The notes: generated by a model not told the origin, from the letters alone. A DNA stretch of 40,123 nucleotides from Rathayibacter tanaceti (GCF_001634385.1 NZ_LIIN01000010.1:1-40123); one strand, 5' to 3'; positions 7,626-16,942 are shown, counted from the first letter of the stretch. Translations and numbers: made by a program.

Positions 7626-8563
7626 TCAGCCGTCCTCCGTCGACGCGTTCCGCGTGCGCCGGTCACGGCGCAGCGTCACCCGCATCGTCTCTGCGTCGTG
7701 GAAGCCCGAGTACCGGGCCGCCTCGTCGGCGGAGTACGGGGTCCCGCCGAGTCCGTCCGCGCGGTACATGCGGGCGAGGGCGGCCCGGCGCAGGCGGATC
7801 TCATCGCGCGCCGTCGTCCCGTGGGTCGCGAAGATCCTGCGGAGGTACGGCTCCGAGAGCTGGAGCTCGCGAGCGAGGACCGCGACCGTGAAGTCGGGGT
7901 CCGCGACCTTCTCGCCGATCACCATGATCGCCCGGGTGAAGTGCTCCGACTCCCGGCTGGTGCGCGGCGGCCGGTGCTCGATGCTCGCGGCCGTGAGCGC
8001 CGCCGCAGTGAATCCCGTGATCGCCAGCCGGAACTCGGCGAAACCGGTGTCGGTGCAGCAGATCCCTGAGTTGAGAGCGGAATTGATGCAGGCGATCAGC
8101 ACGGACGCATGGTGGCGTTCCCGATCGGCAGTACCGCACCGTCCGCGAGAACCTCGAACGTCGAACTGGGGAGCGCGAGTGCGTCGCACTCGATCTCCAT
8201 GCGCGCCGAGGGCTCGCACTGCTCGAGGGCGAAGGCGCAGCCGCTGGGCACGAAGGCCACATCTCCCGCACGCACCGTCGTCGTCCGGCCGCCCGGTCCG
8301 AACGTGAGCTCGAAGGCTCCTTCGAGCTGGAGGAGGACCGTCGCCCGGCGTTGCGGAGCGTTCCTCCGCAGGACTCCCGCCGTGTGCCAGATCCGGGCGA
8401 ACCGGAACCCCGGGGAGCCGGCCTCGTCGCAGACGAGCCGGGGATCCGACCCGTCGAACGCGAACCCCCGCTCCGAGAACCACCGGACTGCCTCGACCCC
8501 GCGGACGCCCGCTCCGGATCCCGCGGCAGGACCGTCGTCCTGATCCTCCGATGACGCCACCAC
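7626..8563 (-). pseudogene. AraC-family regulator, disrupted by a frame change
   Basis: The gene starts at a GTG with AGGAGG six bases upstream. The first frame encodes a cupin-like sensor domain (RWFSERGFAF, ARIWHTAGVL, RAGDVAFVPSGCAFAL) and runs to TGA at 8096-8098. The second frame continues from about VLIACINSALNSG to an AraC helix-turn-helix (ADPDFTVAVLARELQLSEPYL, RRIFATHGTTARDEIRLRRAA). One added base near 8096-8112 would give a single 312-residue AraC protein with N-terminal sensor and C-terminal DNA-binding domain. Either the gene has lost a base or the sequence has an error. It is divergent from the Tat-exported protein gene, a plausible target. Confidence 0.75.
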
Positions 8564-8751
8564 GAACCCCCTCCTGCCGCTGATATCGCCACTGTGCCAG
8601 CCCACGGCGCCGTTGCCGAGGGCCGGGGCCGAACGCGCCACGCGAACACCTGGTTTCCGATGCAGTGCGCGGGAAGCGATAGGCCCGAGTGCCCAGCAGC
8701 ATCCAAGCTCCTGTGCAAGACCTCAGTTCCGAGACGAAGGACAACCACTCC

Positions 8752-9498
8752 ATGACCCAGCACTCCGACACCCCGGCCACCGGCGCCGACGAGACCCCCA
8801 CGACCGGCAACGGCCGTCTGAACCGCCGCACCATCGTGAAGAGCGCCGCCTGGTCGATCCCCGTGATCGCCGGCGCCACCGCCGCTCCGCTGGCGGCCGC
8901 CTCGACCACGCCCTGCGTCGGTCGCGCCGAAGTCGTGTCCGCCGGCTACATCCGCGACTCGTCCGACGGCTGGCTCGGCGAGCTCCAGTCGAACGCCTCC
9001 GGTGCGCGTCTGGGCATCGGCGTGGTCCTCCCCGGATCGCGGATGAAGAGCAACGTGGCCTACCGCAACCCCACGAACTGCGCCTGGACCGGCACGGTGC
9101 GCATCCAGATCGACCTCCCCGTCGCCATCCTGGCCGCGAACCCCTCCTCGGAGCAGGGCTGGGCCATCTCGAACGGCGGCGACTACGTCCGCGACGGTCT
9201 CACCTACCGCCGCTTCTACTTCACCGGGACGCTGTCGCTCGCCGCCGGCGCCACCTTCCAGTCCGGCGTCAACTGGACCCTCAATGACCTCGCCACCCTG
9301 CGGACCAACCTCGGCGCAACCGACACGCCGCAGCGCTGGACGCAGCTCCCCGCGACCTCGCGCAGCGCGGGCTGGCGCTTCACGAACCCGGGCGGATCCA
9401 TCGTCATCGACGGCGCGGTCGCTCAGTCCGGTGGTTACAACAACCAGCTGGCGCAGAACGCGGGCTTCTGGATCCACGCGAACCAGGTCGCCGCGTAG
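8752..9498 (+). CDS. Tat-exported protein of unknown function
   Basis: The 248-residue protein has a 24-residue polar N-region, then NRRTIVK, a twin-arginine motif, and a hydrophobic stretch (WSIPVIAGATAAPLAAA), together a typical Tat signal of Microbacteriaceae surface proteins. The mature part of about 200 residues is rich in Thr, Gly, Asn and aromatic residues and appears beta-rich (GTVRIQIDLPVAI, YRRFYFTGTLSLAAGATF), with a cysteine near each of two loops. No catalytic motif is recognised. A long hairpin follows the stop codon. Confidence 0.65.
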   Translation: MTQHSDTPATGADETPTTGNGRLNRRTIVKSAAWSIPVIAGATAAPLAAASTTPCVGRAEVVSAGYIRDSSDGWLGELQSNASGARLGIGVVLPGSRMKSNVAYRNPTNCAWTGTVRIQIDLPVAILAANPSSEQGWAISNGGDYVRDGLTYRRFYFTGTLSLAAGATFQSGVNWTLNDLATLRTNLGATDTPQRWTQLPATSRSAGWRFTNPGGSIVIDGAVAQSGGYNNQLAQNAGFWIHANQVAA

Positions 9499-9516
9499 GT
9501 CTCAGCGCTACCCACA

Positions 9517-9558
9517 GAACTCCCGGCGAGGACGTGCAGACGTCCTCGCCGGGAGTTC
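9517..9558. terminator. Perfect 19-bp hairpin between convergent genes
   Basis: Arms 9517-9535 and 9540-9558 are fully complementary around the loop GCAG. It lies 19 bases after the Tat-protein stop and 67 bases before the halogenase stop, which suits a bidirectional terminator. There is no T-run, as is common for strong hairpins in high-GC Actinobacteria. Confidence 0.75.
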
Positions 9559-9624
9559 CGTGCGTGCGGGGTGCGGCCGCGGAGGACCGTCTCGCCGCCG
9601 AGCACGACGCGACGGCCCTCCACC

Positions 9625-11337
9625 TCACACGTCGTACTCGACTCCGACGCCTCCGAACCGCAGCCGGTCCTGCACCACCACGCGCTCGCCGTGCCGGTCG
9701 CGCCCGCGCAGCAGACCGGCCTCCATCAGGCGGATGATCACCTGCGAGCTGATCTCGTTCATCCCCGCGGAGTTCAGGTCTGCGAGCAGTTCCCGATAGC
9801 CGATCCCCTCGCTCGCGACCCGCTCGAAGAGGGGCAGTTGCTCGGGAGAGATCGGCCACTTCACCATGTCGCGCCCCGTCTCATCGGCGAGCACGAGGAC
9901 GGGGCGCAGCTCGAACGTCAGCGGATCGATCGCGTAGTGCTCCTTCAGGGCGACCTGCTCTCCCGTCCACTCGAATGCGGCGATGCGGTGCAGCTGCCGG
10001 GTCAGCTGCGACACCCACCGCACCCGCGCCGGGTTCAACTCGTCGTCCGCGAACTCGTCCGAGAGGTGCCCGCGCTGGTGGCGGCCGATCTCGATCATGG
10101 CTGCCGCGCGGTCGCGGAAGTCCGCGACAGGGCGCGACGCCGCTCGGGCCTCGCCCGTGATGCGCTCGAACCACCGCATCCGGTCGAAGCGCTCGTCGTC
10201 CGACTCCTCCACGCGGCGCTGACGCCAGAAGACGGAGTCGGGCTCCGTGTAGGAGGCGAAGGTGTAGAACGACGACAGGAACTCGTGGTACTGCTCGTAC
10301 ACATCGCGGTAGCTGCGGTTGTACCAGGCGTGCACGGCGTCTCTCTCGGGCGGGTTCCCGCTGATGCGGTCGATCGCCGAGGCCGCCGAGACCGCGGACT
10401 GCACCGCGAGGTGGATGCCCTGCGAGAACATCGGATCGGTGAAGGCGGCCGCGTCGCCGCTGAGGAAGTAGCGCCCGGCCGAGAACGTCTCGCTGTCGTA
10501 GGACCAGTCGTGCACGATGCGCGTCTCGCCGACGATCTCGGAATCGCCGAGCAGCGCCATCGCCCGATCGGCCTTGCGGATGTGACGGCGGAAGAACTCG
10601 TCCGGCCCGAGCTCGCGCACCTCCTCGTTCTTGGACCGGTCGACGACCAGGCCGACGCTGTAGAGGTCGCCCTTCAGCGGGATCATCCACACCCAGCCGT
10701 CCTCGAACGAGATCGTGTAAGTGGTCCCTTTGAGGTCGTTCTCGAACGGATCCGCCATCCGGTAGTAGTTCCAGACAGCGAAGTTCTTGAAGTACTCGTC
10801 GTAGCGGCGCACGCCCAGCTTGCGCGCGAGCGGACTGCCGACTCCTCCCGCGTCGATGACGAAGTCGTACTCGGCGCTGGCCGGCCCGTCCGCGTCCCGG
10901 TAGTGCACCGTGACCGAGTCGGGCGAGCCGAGGTCGACGTCGGTCACCGCCGTGCCCACGTTGACCGTGACTCCACGTGCCCGAGCCTCGTCGACGACGA
11001 GGCTGTCGAAGTCCTCCCGCAGCACCTGGAGCGCATGGTCGTAGACCCAGGGCTGGACCTGCGGGGCCGAGAAGGAGAAGGTCCAGGGCACCTCCCCCTG
11101 CCCCCAGAGGAACGTGGCGGACGGCTTCGTGACGAAGCCGGCCGCGTCGATCCGCTCCTTCAGTCCGAGACGCTGCAGCACCGAGAGAGTGCCGGGGAGC
11201 AGGGACTCCCCCACCCGGTAGCGCGGCATCGGGGCCTTCTCGTAGACGACCGCCTTATGCCCCAGCGCGGTGAGAGTGAGTGCCGCGACGGCACCACCCG
11301 GTCCCGCACCGATGATCGCGACAGTGGATTCAGTCAT
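9625..11337 (-). CDS. FAD-dependent halogenase
   Basis: The 570-residue protein has the FAD-binding GAGPGG (residues 10-15), VGESLLP (42-48), the conserved lysine in AGFVTKPSATFLWG (Lys71, equivalent to the catalytic lysine of flavin halogenases that handles hypochlorous acid), the halogenase signature WVWMIP (215-220) and the second FAD motif YFLSGDAAAFTDPMFSQGI. The form resembles the PltA/CndH type acting on phenolic or pyrrole substrates, often bound to a carrier protein. The C-terminal 200 residues are an extra region. The ATG overlaps the stop of the upstream acyltransferase gene by eight bases, so translation is coupled. A reduced-flavin supplier is not seen nearby. Other FAD monooxygenase chemistry is possible but less likely. 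Confidence 0.82.
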   Translation of the reverse strand: MTESTVAIIGAGPGGAVAALTLTALGHKAVVYEKAPMPRYRVGESLLPGTLSVLQRLGLKERIDAAGFVTKPSATFLWGQGEVPWTFSFSAPQVQPWVYDHALQVLREDFDSLVVDEARARGVTVNVGTAVTDVDLGSPDSVTVHYRDADGPASAEYDFVIDAGGVGSPLARKLGVRRYDEYFKNFAVWNYYRMADPFENDLKGTTYTISFEDGWVWMIPLKGDLYSVGLVVDRSKNEEVRELGPDEFFRRHIRKADRAMALLGDSEIVGETRIVHDWSYDSETFSAGRYFLSGDAAAFTDPMFSQGIHLAVQSAVSAASAIDRISGNPPERDAVHAWYNRSYRDVYEQYHEFLSSFYTFASYTEPDSVFWRQRRVEESDDERFDRMRWFERITGEARAASRPVADFRDRAAAMIEIGRHQRGHLSDEFADDELNPARVRWVSQLTRQLHRIAAFEWTGEQVALKEHYAIDPLTFELRPVLVLADETGRDMVKWPISPEQLPLFERVASEGIGYRELLADLNSAGMNEISSQVIIRLMEAGLLRGRDRHGERVVVQDRLRFGGVGVEYDV

Positions 11338-11974
11338 TCTCTGCAACTCCCTCGTGCCTCGGTAGAGCCATGATTCGCATCTGCGGCAGATAGGTGTGCC
11401 GCTCCTTGGTGTTCTCCACGATCGCGGTGCCGATCTGGAAGCGTCCGCCGGAGCCGATCGTGACTCCGGGATGCACGGTGCAGCTCACGCCGAACGCGAC
11501 GTCGTCGCCGATCGTCACGCTGTTGCCGGTGTGGAAGTTCGGGGCCACGACGGTGTTCGAGCCGACCGTGCTGTGGTGCCCGACCGTGCTGTGGTAGTTG
11601 AAGACGGTGAAGTCGCCGATGCGGGTGTTCACCCCGAAGTAGCAGCCCGGCCCGATCGCGACTCCGCGCGCGCCACCCAGCGCGGCGGTGGGCGCCGAAC
11701 TCGGGTGCACGACGCTGACCGCGTGCAGCTCCCGAGGGATCAGCACCGTGTCGATCAGCCGGCGCCGCTCGTCGACGTCCGAGCTGGCGAGGAGCACCGG
11801 CGTCCCCGCGGGGAGGTCGGCATCGGCGAGCGCCACCGTCAGCTCCGGGGGCGCGACCGCATCCTCTCCGGGCAGCGCCGTGAAGCGGATCCGCTCGAAT
11901 CCGCCCGCGGTCTCGGCGAGCCGGGCCATCTCGAGCGCGAACCGCCCTGCTCCGATCAGCGTGAGCTCGGTCAT
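11330..11974 (-). CDS. NeuD/PglD-like hexapeptide-repeat acyltransferase
   Basis: The 214-residue protein has an N-terminal nucleotide- or sugar-binding subdomain (LTLIGAGRFALEMARLAE) of the PglD_N type, and from about residue 100 a left-handed beta-helix built from hexapeptides (GVAIGPGCYFGVNTRIGD, VGHHSTVGSNTVVAPN, NSVTIGDDVAFG, PGVTIGSGG). These trimeric enzymes transfer acetyl or other acyl groups from CoA to amino sugars or similar amines and hydroxyls. The start overlaps the acyl-AMP ligase stop by four bases (ATGA) and its end overlaps the halogenase start, placing it inside the biosynthetic operon as a probable tailoring enzyme. Confidence 0.8.
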   Translation of the reverse strand: MTELTLIGAGRFALEMARLAETAGGFERIRFTALPGEDAVAPPELTVALADADLPAGTPVLLASSDVDERRRLIDTVLIPRELHAVSVVHPSSAPTAALGGARGVAIGPGCYFGVNTRIGDFTVFNYHSTVGHHSTVGSNTVVAPNFHTGNSVTIGDDVAFGVSCTVHPGVTIGSGGRFQIGTAIVENTKERHTYLPQMRIMALPRHEGVAEND

Positions 11975-13335
11975 GATCCCCCTCGGATCCTCTTGAACCG
12001 CGCGGTCATCGCCAGCTCGGCCACCGGCCGCACCCGCGCGGGCATCTTGTAGCGCTCGACCCTGCCGGCGAGGTACTCGGCCACATGCCGGCGCGCCTGG
12101 GCAGGGGTGTGCTCGCCGTCGAACACCACATCGGCGCACACCATCTGCCCCGTGATCGAGTTCGGCATCCCGTAGACGGCGCAGTCTCGGATCGCCGGGC
12201 TGCCGAGCAGGACCGTCTCCAGCTCGAGCGGATGCAGCTTCTCGCCGCCGACGTTGATCACGTCGCTGCTGCGCCCCGCGATCTGGAGCGACCCGTCCGC
12301 CCCCTCGACCACGAGGTCGCCCGTGCGGAACCAGCCGTCGTCGGTGACGGGATCCTCGCCGCCGTGGCCGAGGTAGCCGAGGAACTGCGTGCGGCTGCGC
12401 AGCTGGAGCTCCCCGTCGACGATGCGGTGCTCGACGCTCCCACCCTCCAGCCGGAAGAAGGTACTGCTGGAGGAGTCGCTGGTCGTCGCCGCGATGCCGG
12501 TCTCGCTGGTCCCGAAGGTCTGGAGCAGCCGAGCCCGCGGGAGGGCGACCCGCACGCGGGCGAGCAGCGGCGCCGACATGACCTCGGTTCCGTAGGTGAC
12601 CGCCGCGATGCTGCTCAGGTCGAACCGGGTGTGGTGCCCGCCGAGCACCAAGAGATTAAGGAACGACGGGCTCGTCGGGAGCAGGTCGATCCGGTGCTCC
12701 TGCACGAGGGCGCCGATCGCCTCCGGAGTGCGCTCCCGGGCGATCACGGCCGCGGCTCCGATCCGCAGAGCCGACAGGAGAGAGTTGACGCCCCCGATGT
12801 GGTCGAAGAGGAGGAACATCACCATCACGTGCTGCCGTCCCCGCGGCAGCCTGGTGCCGTCGAGCTTCTCGGCCATCAGGAGGTCGAGGTCGTGCACCAC
12901 GGCCTTCGGAGTGCCGGTGCTGCCGCTGCTGAGCAGCACCAGACCGGCCGCTGTGCGCTCGCGCAGCGTGGAGTAGAGCGCGGGCACCTCCTCCTCGTGC
13001 TGGAGCGGCCGCACGACGACGCCGCCGACCACCTCGACGACGGCGGTGGGGCTGGTGCTGCGCGCGAGAGCGGCGAGCAGTGCCTCCGTCAGGCTCACGA
13101 CCGGCACCACGATGTTGCGATTGAGGAAGAGGGCGAGGAAGCCCGCGATGCCGGCGATCCCGAAGTCAGCGTGCAGCACGACGGCGGCACCCGGCTCGAG
13201 CCCCGCGCGTTCGAGGTCGGCGAGGGTCCGCTCGACGGCGTCGGCGAGGTCGGCGTAGCTGTAGCGCTCCGCTCCTTCGATCACCGCCGTCCGCTCACCC
13301 AGCTCGCGGAATCGCCCGATCAGTCCGGTCCGCAT
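11971..13335 (-). CDS. AMP-dependent acyl-CoA synthetase / acyl-ACP ligase
   Basis: The 454-residue ANL enzyme carries the P-loop-like LLSSGSTGTPKAV, the FGTSETGIA motif (A5), WFRTGDLV (A7), GRSSDVINVGGEKLHPLE (A8) and a C-terminal lysine in TARFKRIR (A10). It activates a carboxylic acid as acyl-adenylate and transfers it to a thiol. At 454 residues it is shorter than typical 500-550-residue CoA ligases. The gene sits in the operon after an ACP and an SDR, so the natural acceptor is probably the phosphopantetheine of that ACP rather than CoA. The substrate acid cannot be read from sequence; an aromatic or pyrrole-type acid would suit the halogenase. Confidence 0.85.
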   Translation of the reverse strand: MRTGLIGRFRELGERTAVIEGAERYSYADLADAVERTLADLERAGLEPGAAVVLHADFGIAGIAGFLALFLNRNIVVPVVSLTEALLAALARSTSPTAVVEVVGGVVVRPLQHEEEVPALYSTLRERTAAGLVLLSSGSTGTPKAVVHDLDLLMAEKLDGTRLPRGRQHVMVMFLLFDHIGGVNSLLSALRIGAAAVIARERTPEAIGALVQEHRIDLLPTSPSFLNLLVLGGHHTRFDLSSIAAVTYGTEVMSAPLLARVRVALPRARLLQTFGTSETGIAATTSDSSSSTFFRLEGGSVEHRIVDGELQLRSRTQFLGYLGHGGEDPVTDDGWFRTGDLVVEGADGSLQIAGRSSDVINVGGEKLHPLELETVLLGSPAIRDCAVYGMPNSITGQMVCADVVFDGEHTPAQARRHVAEYLAGRVERYKMPARVRPVAELAMTARFKRIRGGS

Positions 13336-13336
13336 C

Positions 13337-14035
13337 TCAGTGCACCCCTCCGAGATAGACGGTCTCGCCGGTGACGAACGCCGACGAGGTGGAGAGGAGG
13401 AAGTCGAGCGGCCCGACGATGTCCTCCAGGGTGCACATCCGGGCGATCGCCTGCCGGTCCAGGAGAGCCCGCACCGTCTCCGGGTCGACGCTGCGGGAGA
13501 GGGCGGTGGCGACTACCGGCAGGCCGAGCGTGTTGACCCGGATGCCGGTGGCGCCGAGCTCCTTGCTCATCGTTTTCGTCATCTGCTCGAGCGCGCCCTT
13601 GCTCGCCGCATACGCCAGCTGTCCCGGCAGCGACCACGCCACCGCGATCGACGAGACGTTGATGATCGTCGGCGCCGCATAGCCGCTCGCCTGCAACAGC
13701 CGGACGGCCTCGCTCGAGCAGTGCAGAGCGGCGAAGAAGTTGAGGTCGAAGATGCGCCGCGTGGTCTCGTCGGGCATCAGCAGGAAGTGGTTGGTGACGG
13801 AGGTGCCCGCGTTGTTGACCAGCGCGTCGATCGCTCCGTGCTCACGGCCGACCCGCCGGAAGAGCGAGCGCACGGCGGCTCCGTCGGTGAGATCGGCCTC
13901 GTGGTGCTCGTAGTCGGGATGCGTCAGCGACGAGCGGCGCCTGCTGCAGCCGATCACCCGATGTCCGCCCGCCAGCAGGTGCTCCACCATCCCGCGGCCG
14001 ATGCCCGTCCGCGCCCCCGTGACCACCACGATCAT
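13337..14035 (-). CDS. SDR-family oxidoreductase (FabG-like)
   Basis: The 232-residue short-chain dehydrogenase has the cofactor motif TGARTGIG at residues 6-13, NNAG near residue 75, and the complete catalytic set: Ser in INVSSIAVAW, Tyr and Lys in YAASKGALEQM. The family reduces or oxidises carbonyl groups with NAD(P)H. Arg residues after the first beta-strands (CSRRRSS) suggest NADPH. Only one base separates its stop from the ligase start and seven bases separate it from the ACP stop, so it is a member of the operon, perhaps acting on an ACP-bound intermediate. Confidence 0.87.
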   Translation of the reverse strand: MIVVVTGARTGIGRGMVEHLLAGGHRVIGCSRRRSSLTHPDYEHHEADLTDGAAVRSLFRRVGREHGAIDALVNNAGTSVTNHFLLMPDETTRRIFDLNFFAALHCSSEAVRLLQASGYAAPTIINVSSIAVAWSLPGQLAYAASKGALEQMTKTMSKELGATGIRVNTLGLPVVATALSRSVDPETVRALLDRQAIARMCTLEDIVGPLDFLLSTSSAFVTGETVYLGGVH

Positions 14036-14042
14036 GCCCGTC

Positions 14043-14384
14043 TCACCGCACGGAGGCGTCGCCGGCGACGGCAGCCACCCCGCTGTCCGAGCGGGCGATG
14101 TCGATCTCCTGCGCGGCGAAGTCGATCAGCCGGCGGACACGGCTGAACGGGCTCACCCGCTGCGAGACCGCCTTCTCGGAGGTGAGCGAGACCTCGACGT
14201 CGAACTCCTCGGTGATCTCGAACTCCATGATCGCGAGGAAGTTCACCAGCTGCATCGAGTCGAAGACGCCTCCCTCGCCGTAGAGCGTCAGCGCCTCGAG
14301 ATCGGTCGTCGGGATCTTCTCGGCTCGGCTGACGTTCACCTCGTCGATGACCCGTCCGATGATCGTGATCAGTTCAGCGTCCAT
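14043..14384 (-). CDS. Acyl carrier protein
   Basis: The 113-residue acidic protein has the carrier-protein pattern of four helices with the phosphopantetheine site in GVFDSMQLVNFLA (Ser43), followed by MEFEITEEFDVEVSLTSEKAV. It is longer than a fatty-acid ACP (about 80 residues), with extra residues at the C-terminus (FAAQEIDIARSDSGVAAVAG). It is the first gene of a minus-strand operon with SDR, ligase, acyltransferase and halogenase, and a phosphopantetheinyl transferase gene is divergent from it. It probably tethers the acyl intermediate while it is modified. Confidence 0.85.
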   Translation of the reverse strand: MDAELITIIGRVIDEVNVSRAEKIPTTDLEALTLYGEGGVFDSMQLVNFLAIMEFEITEEFDVEVSLTSEKAVSQRVSPFSRVRRLIDFAAQEIDIARSDSGVAAVAGDASVR

Positions 14385-14541
14385 GACGACACCTCTCCGG
14401 CCGGGAGCTGCTCCCGACCCGTCCTACCCGGTCCCCATCGGACCGGACGAGCGTGCTGGCCACCGAGGTCTCGGTGGCCCGGGAAGCCGTCAGAGGATCG
14501 ATCTCCTTGACAGCGTCCGTCGCCTGCACTCGGATGAGGGC

Positions 14542-15155
14542 ATGGCGGACTTCCTCGCGCATCTCCCGCCTGCGCGGGCCGCCACTCCGGGGCCGGGCGA
14601 GGTGCAGCTCTGGGGCGCGATCGAGGGCGCGGAGCCGGCAGCCCCGGCGAGACCTTCTCGCGGCGGATGCAGCGCGCCGTACTCGCGCGCTACCTGGGCG
14701 TCACCGCCGCGCAGGTGCGCATCGATCGCCGCTGCGCGCGCTGCGGAGGCCCGCACGGCCGGCCGAGCGTTCCGGGCGCGGGGATCGACTTCTCGGTCAG
14801 CCACAGCGGTGGCCGGGTCGTCATCGCGGTGGTCGGCAGCGAGCGGGTGGGCGTCGATGTCCAAATGCCGGCCGCGGAGATCTCCCGCCACTTCCTCGCG
14901 AAGGCGCTCGACCCGGCGGAGTCGGCCGCTCTGGAGGCGCTGCCGGCCGCGAGCCGCCTCCGGGCGCTCACGCAGCAGTGGTGCCGCACCGAGGCTGCCG
15001 CGAAGCTGACCGGCGTCGGCGTCCTGGCCGGTGTCCGCGCGGAGCCCGGTGCGCAGCGCCTGCCGGTCTCTCTCGTCGACCTGGATCTGGGGGGCGGGCT
15101 GGTCGGCGCTCTCGCCTCCAGCCGCCCGATCGATCGGATCCGCCGCGGCACCTAG
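14542..15155 (+). CDS. 4'-phosphopantetheinyl transferase (Sfp type), with a frame change near 14640
   Basis: The C-terminal part, in frame from at least 14649, has the Sfp-type motifs: RYLGV, CGGPHGRP, FSVSHSGG, VGVDVQ (Mg2+ and CoA binding) and WCRTEAAAKLTG. The likely N-terminus (MADFLAHLPP, then GEVQLWGAIEG) is in another frame starting at the ATG at 14542 behind GATGAGG. Adding one base around 14628-14655 would join them into a 204-residue protein. Without it translation would have to start at the ATG at 14667, lacking about 40 residues. It transfers the 4'-phosphopantetheine of CoA to the carrier serine; the divergent ACP is the obvious partner. Confidence 0.75.
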
Positions 15156-15199
15156 TCGGCGCTCATCGCCGGCCCGCGGCGGCGAGCCGATCCCGCGCA

Positions 15200-15859
15200 T
15201 CAGAACAACCCTCCGCGAGCGACCTCGACCAGCACGAACACGCCGAAAGCGAGGAGGCAGAGTCCGCAGACGAGCTCGGTGATCGCGTACGCCCGGCGGC
15301 GGATCAAGTAGCGCCGGGCGAGGCTCGAGAGCACCGAGACTCCGCTGAGGAAGATCAGCCCGAGCACCGAGTGGATGAGTCCCAGCAGGGCACCGAGCCA
15401 GACGGTGACCGTCTCGTCCAGGAACAGTCCCGGCATCACGGCCAGGTAGAAGACCCCGATCTTGGGGTTGAGCAGGTTGGTCATCAGGCCGGTGAAGAAA
15501 TAGGAGCGCAGTCCCCGGTGCTCGATCGCGGCACCGCCGTCGACCTCCACCTCCTCCTGCGCCCGCCAGCTCGCCAGCGAGGCCCGGAAGCTCTGACTGG
15601 CGAGGTAGATCAGGTAGAGACCGCCCGCGATCGCCACGATGCTGTAGAGGATCGGGATGCGCTCCAGGATCAGCGCCACGCCGAGCCCGGCGAGGGCGCC
15701 CCAGACGATCGGGCCGCAGACCACGCCGAGGGCCGTGACGATGCCCGAGCGCGCTCCGTCGCGGAGGCTGGTGCGCAGCACGAGGATCGTGTCCGCTCCC
15801 GGCATGAGCACGACGGCCAGCGCGATGCCCGCGAAGGCGAGGATGGGCTCGATCGACAT
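15200..15859 (-). CDS. LysE/RhtB-family amino acid exporter
   Basis: The 219-residue membrane protein has the LysE signature near its start (VVLMPGADTILVLRTSLRDG) and about six hydrophobic segments, including GLYLIYLASQSF, GLMTNLLNPKIGVFYLAVMPG and ITELVCGLCLLAFGVFVLV. LysE proteins export amino acids or their analogues using the membrane potential. As the last gene of the diaminopropionate operon (60 bases after SbnB) it may export the amino-acid-derived product or excess diaminopropionate. The gene order supports this but does not prove it. Confidence 0.85.
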   Translation of the reverse strand: MSIEPILAFAGIALAVVLMPGADTILVLRTSLRDGARSGIVTALGVVCGPIVWGALAGLGVALILERIPILYSIVAIAGGLYLIYLASQSFRASLASWRAQEEVEVDGGAAIEHRGLRSYFFTGLMTNLLNPKIGVFYLAVMPGLFLDETVTVWLGALLGLIHSVLGLIFLSGVSVLSSLARRYLIRRRAYAITELVCGLCLLAFGVFVLVEVARGGLF

Positions 15860-15919
15860 GACGACGTCTCCGTTTCTGCGTGGTGGTGCGGCGAGTGGCC
15901 AGGGGCCGGGATCAGGGGC

Positions 15920-16942
15920 TCACGGAGGGCCTCCCTCCGGGAAGAAGCCGGGAACGGGCTCGATCTCGCCGGACGCGGTGACCGCGTCGAGGACGAAGCG
16001 CCCCACCGCGAGGTCGAGCATCCCGAGCCCGAACGGCGAGAAGACGATCGACCGCTCCGGGTCGGGCACGAGCTCGCCGGTGATCACCTCGGCGATCACT
16101 CCGTCGACGAAGTCCCGCGATCCCGTCAGCTGCTCCGTCAGGTGCGGTGACGTCTCCGCCCGGAGGCAGTGGTCGACGTCGTCGAGCACATTGACGGAGC
16201 CGAGGAGGATGCGCGGCGAGAGGTCCCGCAGCGAGATGTGCAGCACCACGGGATGGTGCGCGAACCAGGAGGGCTCCTCGACGTGCGGAGTGCCGGCCGT
16301 GGTCGCGAAGACGATGAGATCGGCGGAGCGTACCGCGGTCCCGACGTCCTCGACGGTGTGCACCGGTGCCTGCTGCCCGGAGCCGCGGACCGACTCCGCG
16401 AAAGCCTCCGCGTAGCCGTGCACGACGTCGACGACATCGACACGGTCGAACTCCCACCCGCTGCGAAGGAAGAACTCGTGGATGTACCGCGCGATCAACC
16501 CGGATCCGACGAACAGCAGCCGCCGGGGCCGCTCACGGCGGGCGGTGAGAGCGGCGGCGGCGACCACGGCTGAGGCCGCGGTCCTGGTGGCGCTGATGAC
16601 GGAGCTCTCGAGGCAGGCGATCGGGTAGCCGGTGTCGATGTCGTTGAGCACGAGGACGGCCGAGGCGCGCGGCAGACCCCGCTCGAGGTTCTTCGGGAAG
16701 CTCGAGATCCACTTGATCCCTGCCGCACCGGAGGAGCCGCCGAGTGCAGCGGGCAGCGCGATGATCCGCGCCTCCGGTCGATCGGGGAAAGTCAGGAAGT
16801 GGCTCGGCGGATTCACGCTGCGGCCTGCCGCGTGCTCGACGTAGGCGTGCGCGACGACGTCCAGGATCTCCGCGTGCCGACCCTCGAGCGCGCGCAGCAC
16901 GCTGCCACTGCCGATGACGGAGAACTGCGGTGCCGCGCTCAT
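15920..16942 (-). CDS. sbnB: 2,3-diaminopropionate biosynthesis protein SbnB
   Basis: The 340-residue protein belongs to the ornithine cyclodeaminase / mu-crystallin family. It shows NPPSHFLTFPDRPEARIIAL, AGIKWISSFPKNLERGLPRA, then a Rossmann fold with LLFVGSGLIARYIHEFF. The SSFP-N motif and this length match SbnB, the NAD-dependent dehydrogenase that oxidises N-(1-amino-1-carboxyl-2-ethyl)-glutamate to release L-2,3-diaminopropionate and 2-oxoglutarate. The start overlaps the sbnA stop by four bases (ATGA), so both are translated together, as in siderophore and viomycin-type clusters. Confidence 0.88.
   Translation of the reverse strand: MSAAPQFSVIGSGSVLRALEGRHAEILDVVAHAYVEHAAGRSVNPPSHFLTFPDRPEARIIALPAALGGSSGAAGIKWISSFPKNLERGLPRASAVLVLNDIDTGYPIACLESSVISATRTAASAVVAAAALTARRERPRRLLFVGSGLIARYIHEFFLRSGWEFDRVDVVDVVHGYAEAFAESVRGSGQQAPVHTVEDVGTAVRSADLIVFATTAGTPHVEEPSWFAHHPVVLHISLRDLSPRILLGSVNVLDDVDHCLRAETSPHLTEQLTGSRDFVDGVIAEVITGELVPDPERSIVFSPFGLGMLDLAVGRFVLDAVTASGEIEPVPGFFPEGGPP

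Noticed and set aside
14453-16150. A 565-codon plus-strand frame crossing the PPTase and LysE genes
   Set aside because: It spans two real genes in other frames and ends in Arg/Asp/Gln-rich antisense sequence without domains.
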